64,000 bases of DNA, taken from assembly GCF_900115675.1 (NCBI RefSeq), contig NZ_FOXI01000009.1, positions 1 to 64,000 on the forward strand, read 5' to 3'. The notes under the pieces were generated by a model. It was not told the DNA's origin, did not search any database, and worked only from the letters and a program-made list of their open reading frames with translations. Below, piece by piece: positions 41,960-50,140 of this stretch (within the stretch, counting starts at the first letter, position 1; every line of letters begins with the position of its first letter). The DNA comes from Halolamina pelagica. Its GTDB lineage: Archaea > Halobacteriota > Halobacteria > Halobacteriales > Haloferacaceae. A program made the translations under genes and the position numbers.

Positions 41960-42967
41960 TCAGAGATCGTGGATATCGCGGATCTCGTCGATCAGCGTCA
42001 CGACCTCGTCGGTCGGCTCGTCGTCCCCGGGGATCGGGTCGCGGCCGTCGAACGTCTCGTGGACGACGGCGACGCTCTCCGAGAGCGTGTCGAGGCCGTA
42101 CCCGCCCTCGAGGACGAACGCCAGCGCGGCGTCGAGATCGTCGGTCAGCTCCCGGACCGCGTCGGTGAACTGGGCGTACCCCTCGGTGGAGACGCGCATC
42201 CGCGAGATGGGGTCGTGGCGGTGGGCGTCGAAGCCCGCGGAGACCAGCACCAGGTCGGGGTCGAACCGCTCGAAGGCGGGGGCGATAGCTTGCTCGAACG
42301 TGTGGCGGTACTCTGCGTCGCCACAGCCGGCCGAGAGCGGCACATTGAGCGTCGCCCCCTCGCCCGCCCCGTCGCCGGTCTCCTCGACCGCGCCGGTGCC
42401 CGGGTAGAGCCCCTCCTCGTGGGTCGAGGCGTAGAACACGTCCGGATCGTCGGCACAGATCTCCTGGATTCCGTTGCCGTGGTGGACGTCCCAGTCCCAG
42501 ATCGCCACGCGGTCGACCGCCTCGTTGGCGTCGATGGCCGCCCGCGCAGCGACGGCCGCGTTGTTGAAGAAGCAGAACCCCATCGCCTCGTCTGACTCGG
42601 CGTGGTGGCCCGGGGGCCGGCCGATGGCGAAGGGAGTGTCACGGCCGTCGGCGCCGTCGACGGCCGCCTGCGCGGCCCAGATCGCGAGTCCCGCGGACTT
42701 GCGCGCCACGTCGTAGGTGTCCTCGCCGGCGACGGTGTCCGGGTCCCACTCGCCGCCGCCGCCCTCGCAGAACTCCCTGATCTCGTCGACGTACTCGGGG
42801 TCGTGGGCGCGTTCGAGCGCCTCGCGGTCGGCCGCGGGCGCGTCGACGTACTCGACGCAGTGACGGTCCTTCAGCGTCTCGCGGATCGCCCGCATCCGGT
42901 CGGGCGACTCGGGGTGTCGGGGGCCGGTGTCGTGGTCGAGACAGCGGTCAGAGTAGCCGAACTGCAT
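41960..42967 (-). CDS. Histone deacetylase family protein
   Basis: The 335-residue protein shows the class I/II deacetylase motifs: RPPGHHAESDEAMGFCFFNNAA (about 118-139) with the catalytic HH pair, WDWDVHHGNG (about 157-166) with zinc ligands D and H, and SAGFDAHRHDP (about 241-251) with the third ligand. It removes acetyl groups from lysine or small amines. Its ATG overlaps the stop of the histone gene (TAATG), so the two are translationally coupled, which suggests a histone or chromatin-linked substrate; that link is inference. Confidence 0.93.
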   Translation of the reverse strand: MQFGYSDRCLDHDTGPRHPESPDRMRAIRETLKDRHCVEYVDAPAADREALERAHDPEYVDEIREFCEGGGGEWDPDTVAGEDTYDVARKSAGLAIWAAQAAVDGADGRDTPFAIGRPPGHHAESDEAMGFCFFNNAAVAARAAIDANEAVDRVAIWDWDVHHGNGIQEICADDPDVFYASTHEEGLYPGTGAVEETGDGAGEGATLNVPLSAGCGDAEYRHTFEQAIAPAFERFDPDLVLVSAGFDAHRHDPISRMRVSTEGYAQFTDAVRELTDDLDAALAFVLEGGYGLDTLSESVAVVHETFDGRDPIPGDDEPTDEVVTLIDEIRDIHDL

Positions 42968-43398
42968 TACTCGAACAGGGCGAAGTACGTCTCGATGTCC
43001 TCGGCCTGTACGGTTCGGCGGTCCGCGTGGCGGGCGAGTTTCGCGGCCGCGCGGGCGACGTTGTCGGCGTAGTCCTCCAGAATGTCCGCCAGCGCGATGC
43101 GGGCCTCCATCGACACCCGGTACCGGTCGTCGATGTGCAGGCGGGCGATGCGGTCGACGGGCGCGACCGGGAGGCCGACGGCGTCGCGGTCGACGACCTT
43201 GCCGACGCCGAAGTCCTCGGCCATGAGGGTCTTCCGGCCGTCCTCCGTGGCTTCCTCGGCCGCTTCGACGGCGAGTTCGGCGCCGCGGTCCTGGATGCGG
43301 GCCGCCAGTTCCTCTGCCGCGTCGGCGCTGACGCGGAGTCCGTCCGCGTTGCGACGGATGATCGCGTCGACGGGGGCGAACGGCAGCTCGACGGTCAT
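42967..43398 (-). CDS. Archaeal histone with two fused histone folds
   Basis: The 143-residue protein holds two HMf-like folds: ELPFAPVDAIIRRNADGLRVSADAAEELAARIQDRG (about 4-39) with its third helix at KTLMAEDF, and LPVAPVDRIARLHIDDRYRVSMEARIALADILEDYA (about 77-112) with its third helix at RRTVQAEDIETYF. This head-to-tail double histone is the haloarchaeal form. The length equals the usual size. It starts at ATG 43398, 26 nt after a TATA-like box, and is followed by the deacetylase gene. Confidence 0.93.
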   Translation of the reverse strand: MTVELPFAPVDAIIRRNADGLRVSADAAEELAARIQDRGAELAVEAAEEATEDGRKTLMAEDFGVGKVVDRDAVGLPVAPVDRIARLHIDDRYRVSMEARIALADILEDYADNVARAAAKLARHADRRTVQAEDIETYFALFE

Positions 43399-43420
43399 AC
43401 CGATACGCTGGGCGTGGCGC

Positions 43421-43427
43421 GTAAAAC
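43421..43427 (-). promoter_or_regulatory. TATA box of the histone-deacetylase operon
   Basis: On the minus strand GTTTTAC is centred about 26 nt before ATG 43398, the spacing of leaderless haloarchaeal promoters. Confidence 0.45.
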
Positions 43428-43620
43428 GCTTCCCCTCCGCTCTCAGGGCGTCACAGAGTGTGTGCGGGTCGGGTCGGTCGGTGTCGGAGTGGCGGCGACC
43501 GGATACGTTAGGAGTGATAGCGTCGCTGCACAATCCGTTCGTCGCGTTGCTCCGTGAAAACGTGACAGCCGTTCGACTCACGGACTCCTCGCTGTCGCTC
43601 GTCGTCGTAGTTCGTCGAAA

Positions 43621-43634
43621 ACGTCCGGACGGAG
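43621..43634 (-). repeat. Partial copy of the tRNA-Arg 3' end
   Basis: ACGTCCGGACGGAG repeats 43700-43713, the end of the tRNA-Arg gene, 79 bp downstream of it. It looks like an old attachment scar. The remaining 43428-43700 has no gene. Confidence 0.45.
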
Positions 43635-43700
43635 TCCACGCGAGCGGAGCGAGCGTGGGCACGTCCGGTCGTGACTGAACGAACGAAGTGAGTGAAGGAA

Positions 43701-43773
43701 CGTCCGGACGGAGATTTGAACTCCGGTCCCTGGCTCCGCAAGCCAAGAGGATAGTCCACTACCCTACCCGGAC
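43701..43773 (-). tRNA. tRNA-Arg (GCG)
   Basis: The acceptor GTCCGGG pairs with TCCGGAC (one G-T), the anticodon arm TTGGC-TTGCGGA-GCCAG gives anticodon GCG, the T arm is CGGAG-TTCAAAT-CTCCG and the discriminator is G. The gene is 73 nt with no intron and no CCA. Confidence 0.93.
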
Positions 43774-43896
43774 TCATCTCCACAAACGCCCGACCCGCAT
43801 AAGTCGGTTCCGGTTCCCGGGCGGCGTGGGGCGAAGGAACAAAGCAGGTTTTGTCCATACCGCGCGCTTATGCAACCACTCGTCGTCGGGAACACT

Positions 43897-44382
43897 ATGG
43901 AACGCAGAACGTTCCTCACGGGCGCCGCCGGGGCGCTCGCGACGATCGCCGGCTGTGTTGGGTCGGCCCCGGAGACGCCCGACGACGGTCCCGCGGCGAC
44001 CGACACGCCGACGCCGACACCGGCGGCGCCGACGATCATCGCCCGGTCGCTCGAACCGCGACAGGACTGTGAGCAGCCCGGGAGCGCCACGGTCTCCACG
44101 GACGGAACCACCGTCACCGTCGACGGCTGCATCGTCGGCAAGAACGGCTGCATGGTGGCGTCGCTCGCGTCGGCGACCTACGACGCCGACGCGGACGAAC
44201 TCGGGGTACGCGTGGCGACCCGCGACGAGTCCGACGAGGACGAGATGTGCACGCAACAGCTCGTCGAACGCGGCTACACCGTCACCGTCGAGTTCGACGG
44301 CGGGCTCCCGGGGACGACGACGGTCACCCACGACGGGGTGGACGGCGAACAGCAGGTCGCCCGGAGTCGGACGGGCGAGTGA
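43897..44382 (+). CDS. Tat-exported lipoprotein
   Basis: The 161-residue protein starts MERRTFLTGAAGALATIAGC, a compact twin-arginine lipoprotein signal with Cys at residue 20, then a Thr/Pro linker. The body has four Cys (near 49, 68, 75 and 114) that could form disulphides outside the cell. ATG 43897 is preferred to 43870 because the RR lies at positions 3-4 as usual. Function unknown. Confidence 0.8.
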   Translation: MERRTFLTGAAGALATIAGCVGSAPETPDDGPAATDTPTPTPAAPTIIARSLEPRQDCEQPGSATVSTDGTTVTVDGCIVGKNGCMVASLASATYDADADELGVRVATRDESDEDEMCTQQLVERGYTVTVEFDGGLPGTTTVTHDGVDGEQQVARSRTGE

Positions 44383-44432
44383 TCGGCCCTGTGTGACCGG
44401 AGGACTAACGGCCCCGCGGGCGAACGGACGGT

Positions 44433-45104
44433 ATGGGCATTCTCGACTCGCTGAAGTCCGTACTCGGCGTGCGTGCGGAGGCCGACGCGTCGAGCGCGGC
44501 CGACCCCGAGGCGCTGTTCGGTATGAGCACCGCCTACGTCACGATGGAGGCGGAACTCGGCTACCGCTCGGCCGGCGCGGCCGCGCTCTGTTTCTCCCGG
44601 GTCGACAGCACCGCCTTCGCCGACGCCGTCGACGAGGTGGAAACGATCCTCCGTGCGGGCGAGGCGGAGACGGGAACCGAGTTCCGCCGTCACGAGGACG
44701 ACCACGGCTACCACTGGGTCATCCTCGTCGACGACGACCCGGAGGACCTCGTGACGAGCGTCCACTTCGCGGCCGACGAGTTCATCGAGCAGGGCTTCGG
44801 CTCCCGACTGCTGGCCGCCGTCTTCGGCTTCGAGAAGGGCGACAGCGACGCTGCCGACGCTGGCGGGAAACAGGGAGAGTGTGGCGCGAGCGCCACCAGC
44901 GCCAGCACCGAGCAGGCCTACTGGATCTACTCGTTCCGCCGCGGCGCCTACTACCCCTTCTGCCCCAGCGGCGACCACGACCGCAACACCAAGGCGGAGT
45001 TCAAACTCCGCTCGGTGCTCGACGGGGAACTCGACGTCGAGGACGACGAGTCCCACTGGTACCCGCTCTGGCCCGACTCGCCCGGCGGCCACCCCTGGGA
45101 GTGA
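44433..45104 (+). CDS. PspA-associated protein PspAB-like
   Basis: The 223-residue protein reads MGILDSLKSVLGVRAEADASS...LFGMSTAYVTMEAELGYRSAGAAALCFSRVDSTAF and ends YWIYSFRRGAYYPFCPSGDHDRN...ELDVEDDESHWYPLWPDSPGGHPWE. This is the pattern of the haloarchaeal protein annotated PspAB, thought to work with the PspA/Vipp1 membrane-stress protein. A Gly/Ser-rich linker (about 143-160) divides the two halves. It is followed after 2 nt by a small membrane protein. Confidence 0.75.
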   Translation: MGILDSLKSVLGVRAEADASSAADPEALFGMSTAYVTMEAELGYRSAGAAALCFSRVDSTAFADAVDEVETILRAGEAETGTEFRRHEDDHGYHWVILVDDDPEDLVTSVHFAADEFIEQGFGSRLLAAVFGFEKGDSDAADAGGKQGECGASATSASTEQAYWIYSFRRGAYYPFCPSGDHDRNTKAEFKLRSVLDGELDVEDDESHWYPLWPDSPGGHPWE

Positions 45105-45106
45105 GG

Positions 45107-45496
45107 ATGGGCGACGGGCCCGCAGTTTCCGACCACTATCGCTCGACCGAGGGCGAGGACGCCGGCGCGATCTTCCGGGTCGTCGGCGTCGACGCCCGAA
45201 CCTCGACTGCCGACCGGACGCAGTCCGAGGCCGTCGACGAGGTGACGCTACTCCGGCTCACCGACCGGGACGGGAGCCGCGAAGCGACCGGCGACCTCCG
45301 GCACGTCAGTCGCCAGCGACTCGATCGCGCGTTCACGCCCGCGAGCGACCCCGATCCGCGCTTCGAACTGCCCGACTACCTCGCGGGCCTGCTGCTTCTC
45401 GCCGGCGTCGCGCTCGCGATCCACCCCGCCGGCGATCGACTCGGTGGCGCGATACTGGCCGTCGGTGGAGCCTACCTGCTCTGGCGCCGCCACTGA
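45107..45496 (+). CDS. Small membrane protein
   Basis: The 129-residue protein has a soluble N-terminal beta-rich part (GAIFRVVGVDARTSTADR...EVTLLRLTD, about 20-60) and two C-terminal hydrophobic helices (LAGLLLLAGVALAIH and LGGAILAVGGAYLLW, about 92-127). It starts 2 nt after the PspAB-like gene, so the two form an operon, and a membrane-stress partner role is plausible. Confidence 0.7.
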   Translation: MGDGPAVSDHYRSTEGEDAGAIFRVVGVDARTSTADRTQSEAVDEVTLLRLTDRDGSREATGDLRHVSRQRLDRAFTPASDPDPRFELPDYLAGLLLLAGVALAIHPAGDRLGGAILAVGGAYLLWRRH

Positions 45497-45639
45497 GCTG
45501 CAGCTCCGCTCGACTCCCCCGACAGCCGAGTCGGCGTCACGCCCATGGCGCCGCGTCGTCCTGTTTCAACGTTCACACTCGATCGGTCCGCCCTCTCTAT
45601 CGGGCGGCTATTTCACTTTCACCTTGCTGTTAACGAGGG

Positions 45640-45645
45640 TTTATC
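45640..45645 (+). promoter_or_regulatory. TATA-like box of radA
   Basis: TTTATC lies about 27 nt before ATG 45670, within an otherwise GC-rich region. Confidence 0.4.
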
Positions 45646-45669
45646 CCCGGGGACGCACAACGCAGGTGT

Positions 45670-46701
45670 ATGGCAGAAGACGACCTCGAAAGCCTACCCG
45701 GCGTCGGCCCCGCAACCGCAGACAAGCTCACCGATGCTGGGTTCGACAGCTTCCAGAGCATCGCCGTCGCGAGCCCCGGCGAACTCTCGAACTCCGCGGA
45801 CGTGGGCGACTCCACGGCCGCCGACGTGATCAACGCCGCCCGCGAGGCCGCCGACGTCGGCGGCTTCGAGACCGGCGCGACCGTGCTCGAACGCCGCGAG
45901 CGCATCGGCAAGCTCTCCTGGCTGATCGACGACGTGGACGACCTGCTCGGCGGCGGGATGGAGACCCAGTCCATCACCGAGGTGTACGGCGAGTTCGGTA
46001 CCGGGAAGTCCCAGGTCACCCACCAGATGTCCGTCAACGTCCAGCTCTCGAAGGAGAACGGCGGGCTCGACGGCGGCGCGATCTTCATCGACACCGAGGA
46101 CACGTTCCGCCCCGAGCGGATCGACGACATGATCCGGGGGCTCGACGACGAGGTCATCGCCGAAGAGCTCGAACGCCGCGGGATCGAGGGCGAACCCGGC
46201 GACGAGGAGGCGATGGAACAGCTGCTCGAGTCGTTCCTCGACAACATCCACGTCGCGAAGGCGTTCAACGCCAACCACCAGATGCTGCTGGCCGAGAAGG
46301 CCCTCGAACTCACGAAGGAACACGAGGAGGACGACTGGCCGGTCCGCCTGCTCTGTGTCGACTCCCTCACGGCGCACTTCCGAGCGGAGTACGTCGGCCG
46401 TGGCGAACTCGCCGAGCGCCAGCAGAAGCTCAACAAGCACCTCCACGAACTCGACAAGGTCGGCAACCTCCACAACGTCGCCGTCCTCGTCACGAACCAG
46501 GTCGCCTCCAACCCCGACTCCTACTTCGGCGACCCGACCCAGCCCATCGGCGGGAACATCCTCGGCCACAAGTCCACGTTCCGCATCTACCTGCGCAAGT
46601 CGAAGGGTGACAAGCGGATCGTCCGCCTCGTCGACGCGCCAAACCTCGCCGACGGCGAGGCGGTCATGCGCGTCCAGGACGGCGGTCTGAAGCCCGAATA
46701 A
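45670..46701 (+). CDS. radA: DNA repair and recombination protein RadA
   Basis: The 343-residue archaeal RecA/Rad51 homologue has an N-terminal helix-hairpin-helix domain ([17 protein letters not shown], about 7-23), the linker motif, Walker [10 protein letters not shown] (about 108-116), Walker [16 protein letters not shown] (about 232-246) and the C-terminal [33 protein letters not shown]. It forms filaments on single-stranded DNA and catalyses strand exchange. No intein is present. Confidence 0.97.
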   Translation: MAEDDLESLPGVGPATADKLTDAGFDSFQSIAVASPGELSNSADVGDSTAADVINAAREAADVGGFETGATVLERRERIGKLSWLIDDVDDLLGGGMETQSITEVYGEFGTGKSQVTHQMSVNVQLSKENGGLDGGAIFIDTEDTFRPERIDDMIRGLDDEVIAEELERRGIEGEPGDEEAMEQLLESFLDNIHVAKAFNANHQMLLAEKALELTKEHEEDDWPVRLLCVDSLTAHFRAEYVGRGELAERQQKLNKHLHELDKVGNLHNVAVLVTNQVASNPDSYFGDPTQPIGGNILGHKSTFRIYLRKSKGDKRIVRLVDAPNLADGEAVMRVQDGGLKPE

Positions 46702-46729
46702 GCGACGCGTTCCCCTCGGTTCTCCCGAC

Positions 46730-46951
46730 TCACTCCTCGGCCCGACTCGAGAGCGCGTCGACGTCTGCGCGTGTCGCGTCGCGATCGTCGGGCAGTCGTT
46801 CGATACAGTCGAAACAGAGGAAGAACTCCGAGCCGTCGGCGAGTTCCAGATCCATCCCCTCAGTCGACCCGCCCGCGAACGTCCAGAAGTCGCCGATCCC
46901 CCCGCCGATTCGGGTCCGCCGGTCGCAGCCGTCACAGCGCTGAGTGGCCAT
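46730..46951 (-). CDS. Zinc-finger protein, unknown
   Basis: The 73-residue protein has MATQRCDGCDRRTRIGGG (C-x2-C) and FFLCFDCIERLPDD (C-x2-C) flanking a short beta segment, forming one zinc site. Small proteins of this kind are common in haloarchaea. It is convergent with radA. Confidence 0.75.
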   Translation of the reverse strand: MATQRCDGCDRRTRIGGGIGDFWTFAGGSTEGMDLELADGSEFFLCFDCIERLPDDRDATRADVDALSSRAEE

Positions 46952-47073
46952 CGGCGACGCTTCGAGCGCGAGTCGGTTAGGCGCTCCGGCGGGGGCCTGC
47001 TCGCGCCGCGACCGGCGCGAACGGCGGTGCCGCGGCTGGGCGGGGGAGGCTGCCGGAGGAAGGGGAGTGCTGA

Positions 47074-47247
47074 TCAGTCTTCTTTGATCTCCTCGAACTG
47101 GTCGAGCAGTGCCTCGGCCGAGTCGCCGGAGTCGTAACTGACGGTGCCGCTGAACTCCTCTGGGGCTTCCTCGAACTCGGCGTCCGCCTGTGAGGTCAGT
47201 CGCTCGCGGCGTTCGTGTTCACCTTCGTCATAGGCACCAAATGACAT
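47074..47247 (-). CDS. DUF5786-like small acidic protein (57 aa)
   Basis: The frame from ATG 47247 encodes MSFGAYDEGEHERRER...EEFSGTVSYDSGDSAEALLDQFEEIKED. I recognise this as the conserved haloarchaeal family DUF5786 (moderate certainty on the number). It is nearly all charged, with no hydrophobic core, so it may be disordered or bind a partner. Function unknown. The gap 47248-47400 holds its promoter and that of the next gene. Confidence 0.75.
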   Translation of the reverse strand: MSFGAYDEGEHERRERLTSQADAEFEEAPEEFSGTVSYDSGDSAEALLDQFEEIKED

Positions 47248-47400
47248 GGTAACTAGTCCCTTTGTGGTTACCTCGCATATACGTGTCGGTTAGTTTCACC
47301 CCCGACCCACGTGGGTACCAGACGCCACGGGCACGCTAGTTACCCGGACGGAGCCGGCATGGCTCGAAAACTGTAAACCCCCGCATCACCGAGAGAACGT

Positions 47401-48417
47401 GTGGCAAAGCCGCTTCGGTTCCGATACGCCCCCGGGTCGTGGTCCGAGGCGCGCGTTCGCAACGAGCTCTTGCAGGCGCTGCAGGCCAACATCGGGGCGG
47501 AGATGCGCGATCCGTGGTATCAGTCGCCGACGGGCTTCGACGCCGTCCGGTTCGAGATGGACAACGGCGACGTGGCACTGTTCTGCTGGGACGACGACGC
47601 CGGCTACTGGCTGGGCAACACCGAGACGCCCTCGGTGCTCTGGCGCACCAACAAGCAGGGGCTCGAGGAGGTTCCCCACCCGATCCAGCGCTGGGCCGAA
47701 CGGGAACTGTTGGCCCAACTGGCCGAGGAGTCGCCGTGGCTCGACGAATACCCCCACGTCTCGTGGTTCTTCCTCCCCGTCTTCCTCTCGAAGGACGGCC
47801 GACACACCACCCGGGAGTTCTTCCACGACCACGCCGCCGGGTTCCCCGACGCCGGCCGGGACGAAGCGCTGTCGTTCTACGAGGACCTGCTCTCGACGGG
47901 CGCACTGGACCCCTACCGCGAGACGATGGCCGGGAAGCTCGGCACCTCCGAGACGATGGACCTCACCCGGATGACGGCGACGATGGGCGAGTTCAACGCC
48001 GCCTACCTCCTCCTCGAGGCCGGCTACGACGTGACCCCCGAGGCGGCGGTGACGACGGGCCACTCGATCGACTACCGCGCCAGCCGCGACGGCGACGAGG
48101 AGGCGTCGCTGGTCGAGGTGACCCGGCCCCTGCCGCCGAAGCACCGCGCCGCGGGTTCGCCGATCACCGCGATCCGGGAGACGGCCGAGACGAAATCTTC
48201 GGGCCAGCTCGAGGAGCACGGCGGCGGCGTCACGCTGTTCGTCGACTGCTCCTCGTTCCCCGACGACGACTGGCTGGCCATCGCCGGCGAGCAGCCGGAG
48301 GTGCGCCACCGGCCGGCGGTCGTGTTCCGCCTCCGCCCCTCAGGCCACGTCGAAGCCTACCGGAAGGGCGGGCTCCCGCTGGACCTGGGCGACGCGGTCG
48401 AGTGGATCGACGACTGA
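47401..48417 (+). CDS. DUF5784-like conserved haloarchaeal protein
   Basis: The 338-residue protein starts at GTG 47401. It begins with a helical segment (RVRNELLQALQANIGAEMRDPWYQ). A later part (NAAYLLLEAGYDVTPEAAVTTGHSIDYRA....SLVEVTRP, about 200-245) has a D/E-x-V arrangement that recalls a degenerate PD-(D/E)XK fold. I believe it is the family DUF5784. Function unknown. Confidence 0.7.
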   Translation: MAKPLRFRYAPGSWSEARVRNELLQALQANIGAEMRDPWYQSPTGFDAVRFEMDNGDVALFCWDDDAGYWLGNTETPSVLWRTNKQGLEEVPHPIQRWAERELLAQLAEESPWLDEYPHVSWFFLPVFLSKDGRHTTREFFHDHAAGFPDAGRDEALSFYEDLLSTGALDPYRETMAGKLGTSETMDLTRMTATMGEFNAAYLLLEAGYDVTPEAAVTTGHSIDYRASRDGDEEASLVEVTRPLPPKHRAAGSPITAIRETAETKSSGQLEEHGGGVTLFVDCSSFPDDDWLAIAGEQPEVRHRPAVVFRLRPSGHVEAYRKGGLPLDLGDAVEWIDD

Positions 48418-48462
48418 CTCGGCATCGCAAGCGGTTTCTCCCGGCGCCGACACGGTCCGCCA

Positions 48463-49287
48463 ATGAGCGTCGTCGCCGACCTCCACACACACACCACCGT
48501 CTCCGACGGGACGTTCTCGCTGGACGCGCTGGTCGAGACCGCCCGTGCGGAGGGGCTGGACGCCGTCGCCGTCACCGACCACGACCGCTACCACCCCGAG
48601 CTGTCTGTCCCCGTCGAGCGCCGCGATGACATGCTCGTCGTACGGGGGATCGAACTCCGCGTCGAGACCCCCGCGGAGCGCGTCGACCTGCTCGGCTACG
48701 GCCTCGAACCGACCGACGCGCTGACCGCGGAGGTCGAGCGCCTCCAGCAGGACCGCATCGACCGCGGGCGCCGGATCGTCGAGCACGTCGAGGCGGAGTT
48801 GGGCGTCGACCTCGGGATCGAACCCCACGAGGGACTGGGCCGGCCCCACATCGCCCGCGCAGTCGTCGAGAGCGACGCCGACTACGACACCGTCGGCGCC
48901 GTCTTCGAGGACCTGATCGGCGACGACGGCCCGTGTTACGTCGCCCGCGAAGTGCCCGACTTCGAGACGGGCCGGGAACTGCTCGAGGAGGCCTGTGCGT
49001 TCGTCGGCCTCGCACACCCGTTACGGTACGACGACCCCGCGGCCGCACTGGAACTGGCTTCCGATCTCGACGCCGTCGAGCGCTACTACCCCTACGACCG
49101 GCCGGTCTCACCGGACGGCGAGGACGCGCTCGACCTGCGGCCCGTCGAGGCCACCATCGCCGACCACGACCTGCTGGCGACCGGCGGCACCGACGCCCAC
49201 GAGGGGGAGTTGGCCGTCGACGGCCTCCCGCAGACGGCGTGGGAGCGCGTGCGCGATCGCCTGCCCGAGCCGGTCGAAACGGTCTGA
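48463..49287 (+). CDS. PHP-domain phosphoesterase
   Basis: The 274-residue protein carries the PHP metal-site motifs: DLHTHTTVSDGTFSLDALVETARAEGLDAVAVTDHD (about 5-40), the mid-motif VRGIELRVE, GLGRPHIARAVV (about 125-136) with H, and GTDAHEG (about 242-248). Members hydrolyse nucleotides or phosphate esters, for example 3',5'-nucleoside bisphosphates. The substrate here is not determined. Confidence 0.9.
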   Translation: MSVVADLHTHTTVSDGTFSLDALVETARAEGLDAVAVTDHDRYHPELSVPVERRDDMLVVRGIELRVETPAERVDLLGYGLEPTDALTAEVERLQQDRIDRGRRIVEHVEAELGVDLGIEPHEGLGRPHIARAVVESDADYDTVGAVFEDLIGDDGPCYVAREVPDFETGRELLEEACAFVGLAHPLRYDDPAAALELASDLDAVERYYPYDRPVSPDGEDALDLRPVEATIADHDLLATGGTDAHEGELAVDGLPQTAWERVRDRLPEPVETV

Positions 49288-49363
49288 TCGCGCGGTCGCT
49301 GCAAGCGAGAATGCTGCCGGGGGAGAGAAACTGATTTACCCGCGACTCCGGTAGCGCCGGAGC

Positions 49364-49885
49364 GTGAACGAGGGGATCGTCGCCGAGATGCCGGGGTGGC
49401 TCCAGTCGCTGTTGAACTCCGACTGGGCGCTGGTCGTCCTGTTCGGCGTGTTCGTGCTCGAGGGCGCGATGCTGATGTACTTCGTCCCCAGCGAGCTGAT
49501 CGTCCCCGGATCGCTCGCGCTACTGGGGCACAGCCCCGAGACGCTGCTGCCGGTGCTGGGCGTCGCCGTACTCGGTGCGACCGTCGGCCAGTTCGCGCTG
49601 TTTCTCGTCGCCGAGCGCGCCGGCCGGGAGTACCTGCTCCAGAAGCGGTGGTTCCGCGTGAGCGAGCGGGCGCTCACCCGATTCGACGGCTGGTTCGACC
49701 GCTGGGGCGCCCCCGCGGTCGCCGGCAGCAACGCGATGCTGTTCACCCGCGGGATGCTGACGGTTCCCGCGGGGCTGGCGAAGATGGACCCGAAACGGTT
49801 CGTGGCACTGTCGGCGGTCGGGACGCTAGTGTTCGAGTCGGCACTCGCCGGGCTCTACGTCTTCGGCGTCGACGTGCTCTGGTAG
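49364..49885 (+). CDS. DedA family membrane protein
   Basis: The 173-residue protein has the DedA/VTT features: a re-entrant segment VPSELIVPGSLALLGHSPET (about 44-63) and FDRWGAPAVAGSNAMLFTRGMLTVPAGLAKMDPKRFVALSAVG (about 111-153), with the conserved R and G-x-x-x-M pattern, plus several TM helices. It is shorter than most DedA proteins. Relatives are proposed lipid flippases. It starts at GTG 49364. Confidence 0.85.
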   Translation: MNEGIVAEMPGWLQSLLNSDWALVVLFGVFVLEGAMLMYFVPSELIVPGSLALLGHSPETLLPVLGVAVLGATVGQFALFLVAERAGREYLLQKRWFRVSERALTRFDGWFDRWGAPAVAGSNAMLFTRGMLTVPAGLAKMDPKRFVALSAVGTLVFESALAGLYVFGVDVLW

Positions 49886-49886
49886 C

Positions 49887-50051
49887 TTACTCCGCACGGT
49901 CGATCTCGGTCCGCTCGCGCAGCGCTTGCAGTCGCTCGTCGTCGGCTAACTCCTCGACGCGCTCCTGGAAGTGCTGCTCACAGAGGCCGACTTTGACGCC
50001 GTCCGTCTCCGCGGCGTAGATGGCGTCGTCCTCGCAGTAGTGGCACTTCAT
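49887..50051 (-). CDS. DUF6757-like zinc-finger protein
   Basis: The 54-residue protein reads MKCHYCEDDAIYAAETDGVKVGLCEQHFQERVEELADDERLQALRER: a C-x2-C...C-x2-H zinc site followed by a helix. It starts at ATG 50051. It is convergent with the DedA gene, with 1 nt between stops. I believe it is DUF6757. It is a longer relative of the element-borne 35826-35945. Confidence 0.75.
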   Translation of the reverse strand: MKCHYCEDDAIYAAETDGVKVGLCEQHFQERVEELADDERLQALRERTEIDRAE

Positions 50052-50140
50052 ACTCACAGGTACACGCCCCACTCGGTTAAGAACGCGGGTAGCGGCCGCC
50101 GGAGCGACGCGGTTTTGCCGCCGGAGGCTCTGGTGGCGGC

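Noticed and set aside
43688-45106. First part of a 602-codon plus-strand frame
   Set aside because: It crosses tRNA-Arg, a lipoprotein gene and the PspAB-like gene in another frame. Only the last 129 codons from 45107 make a plausible protein.
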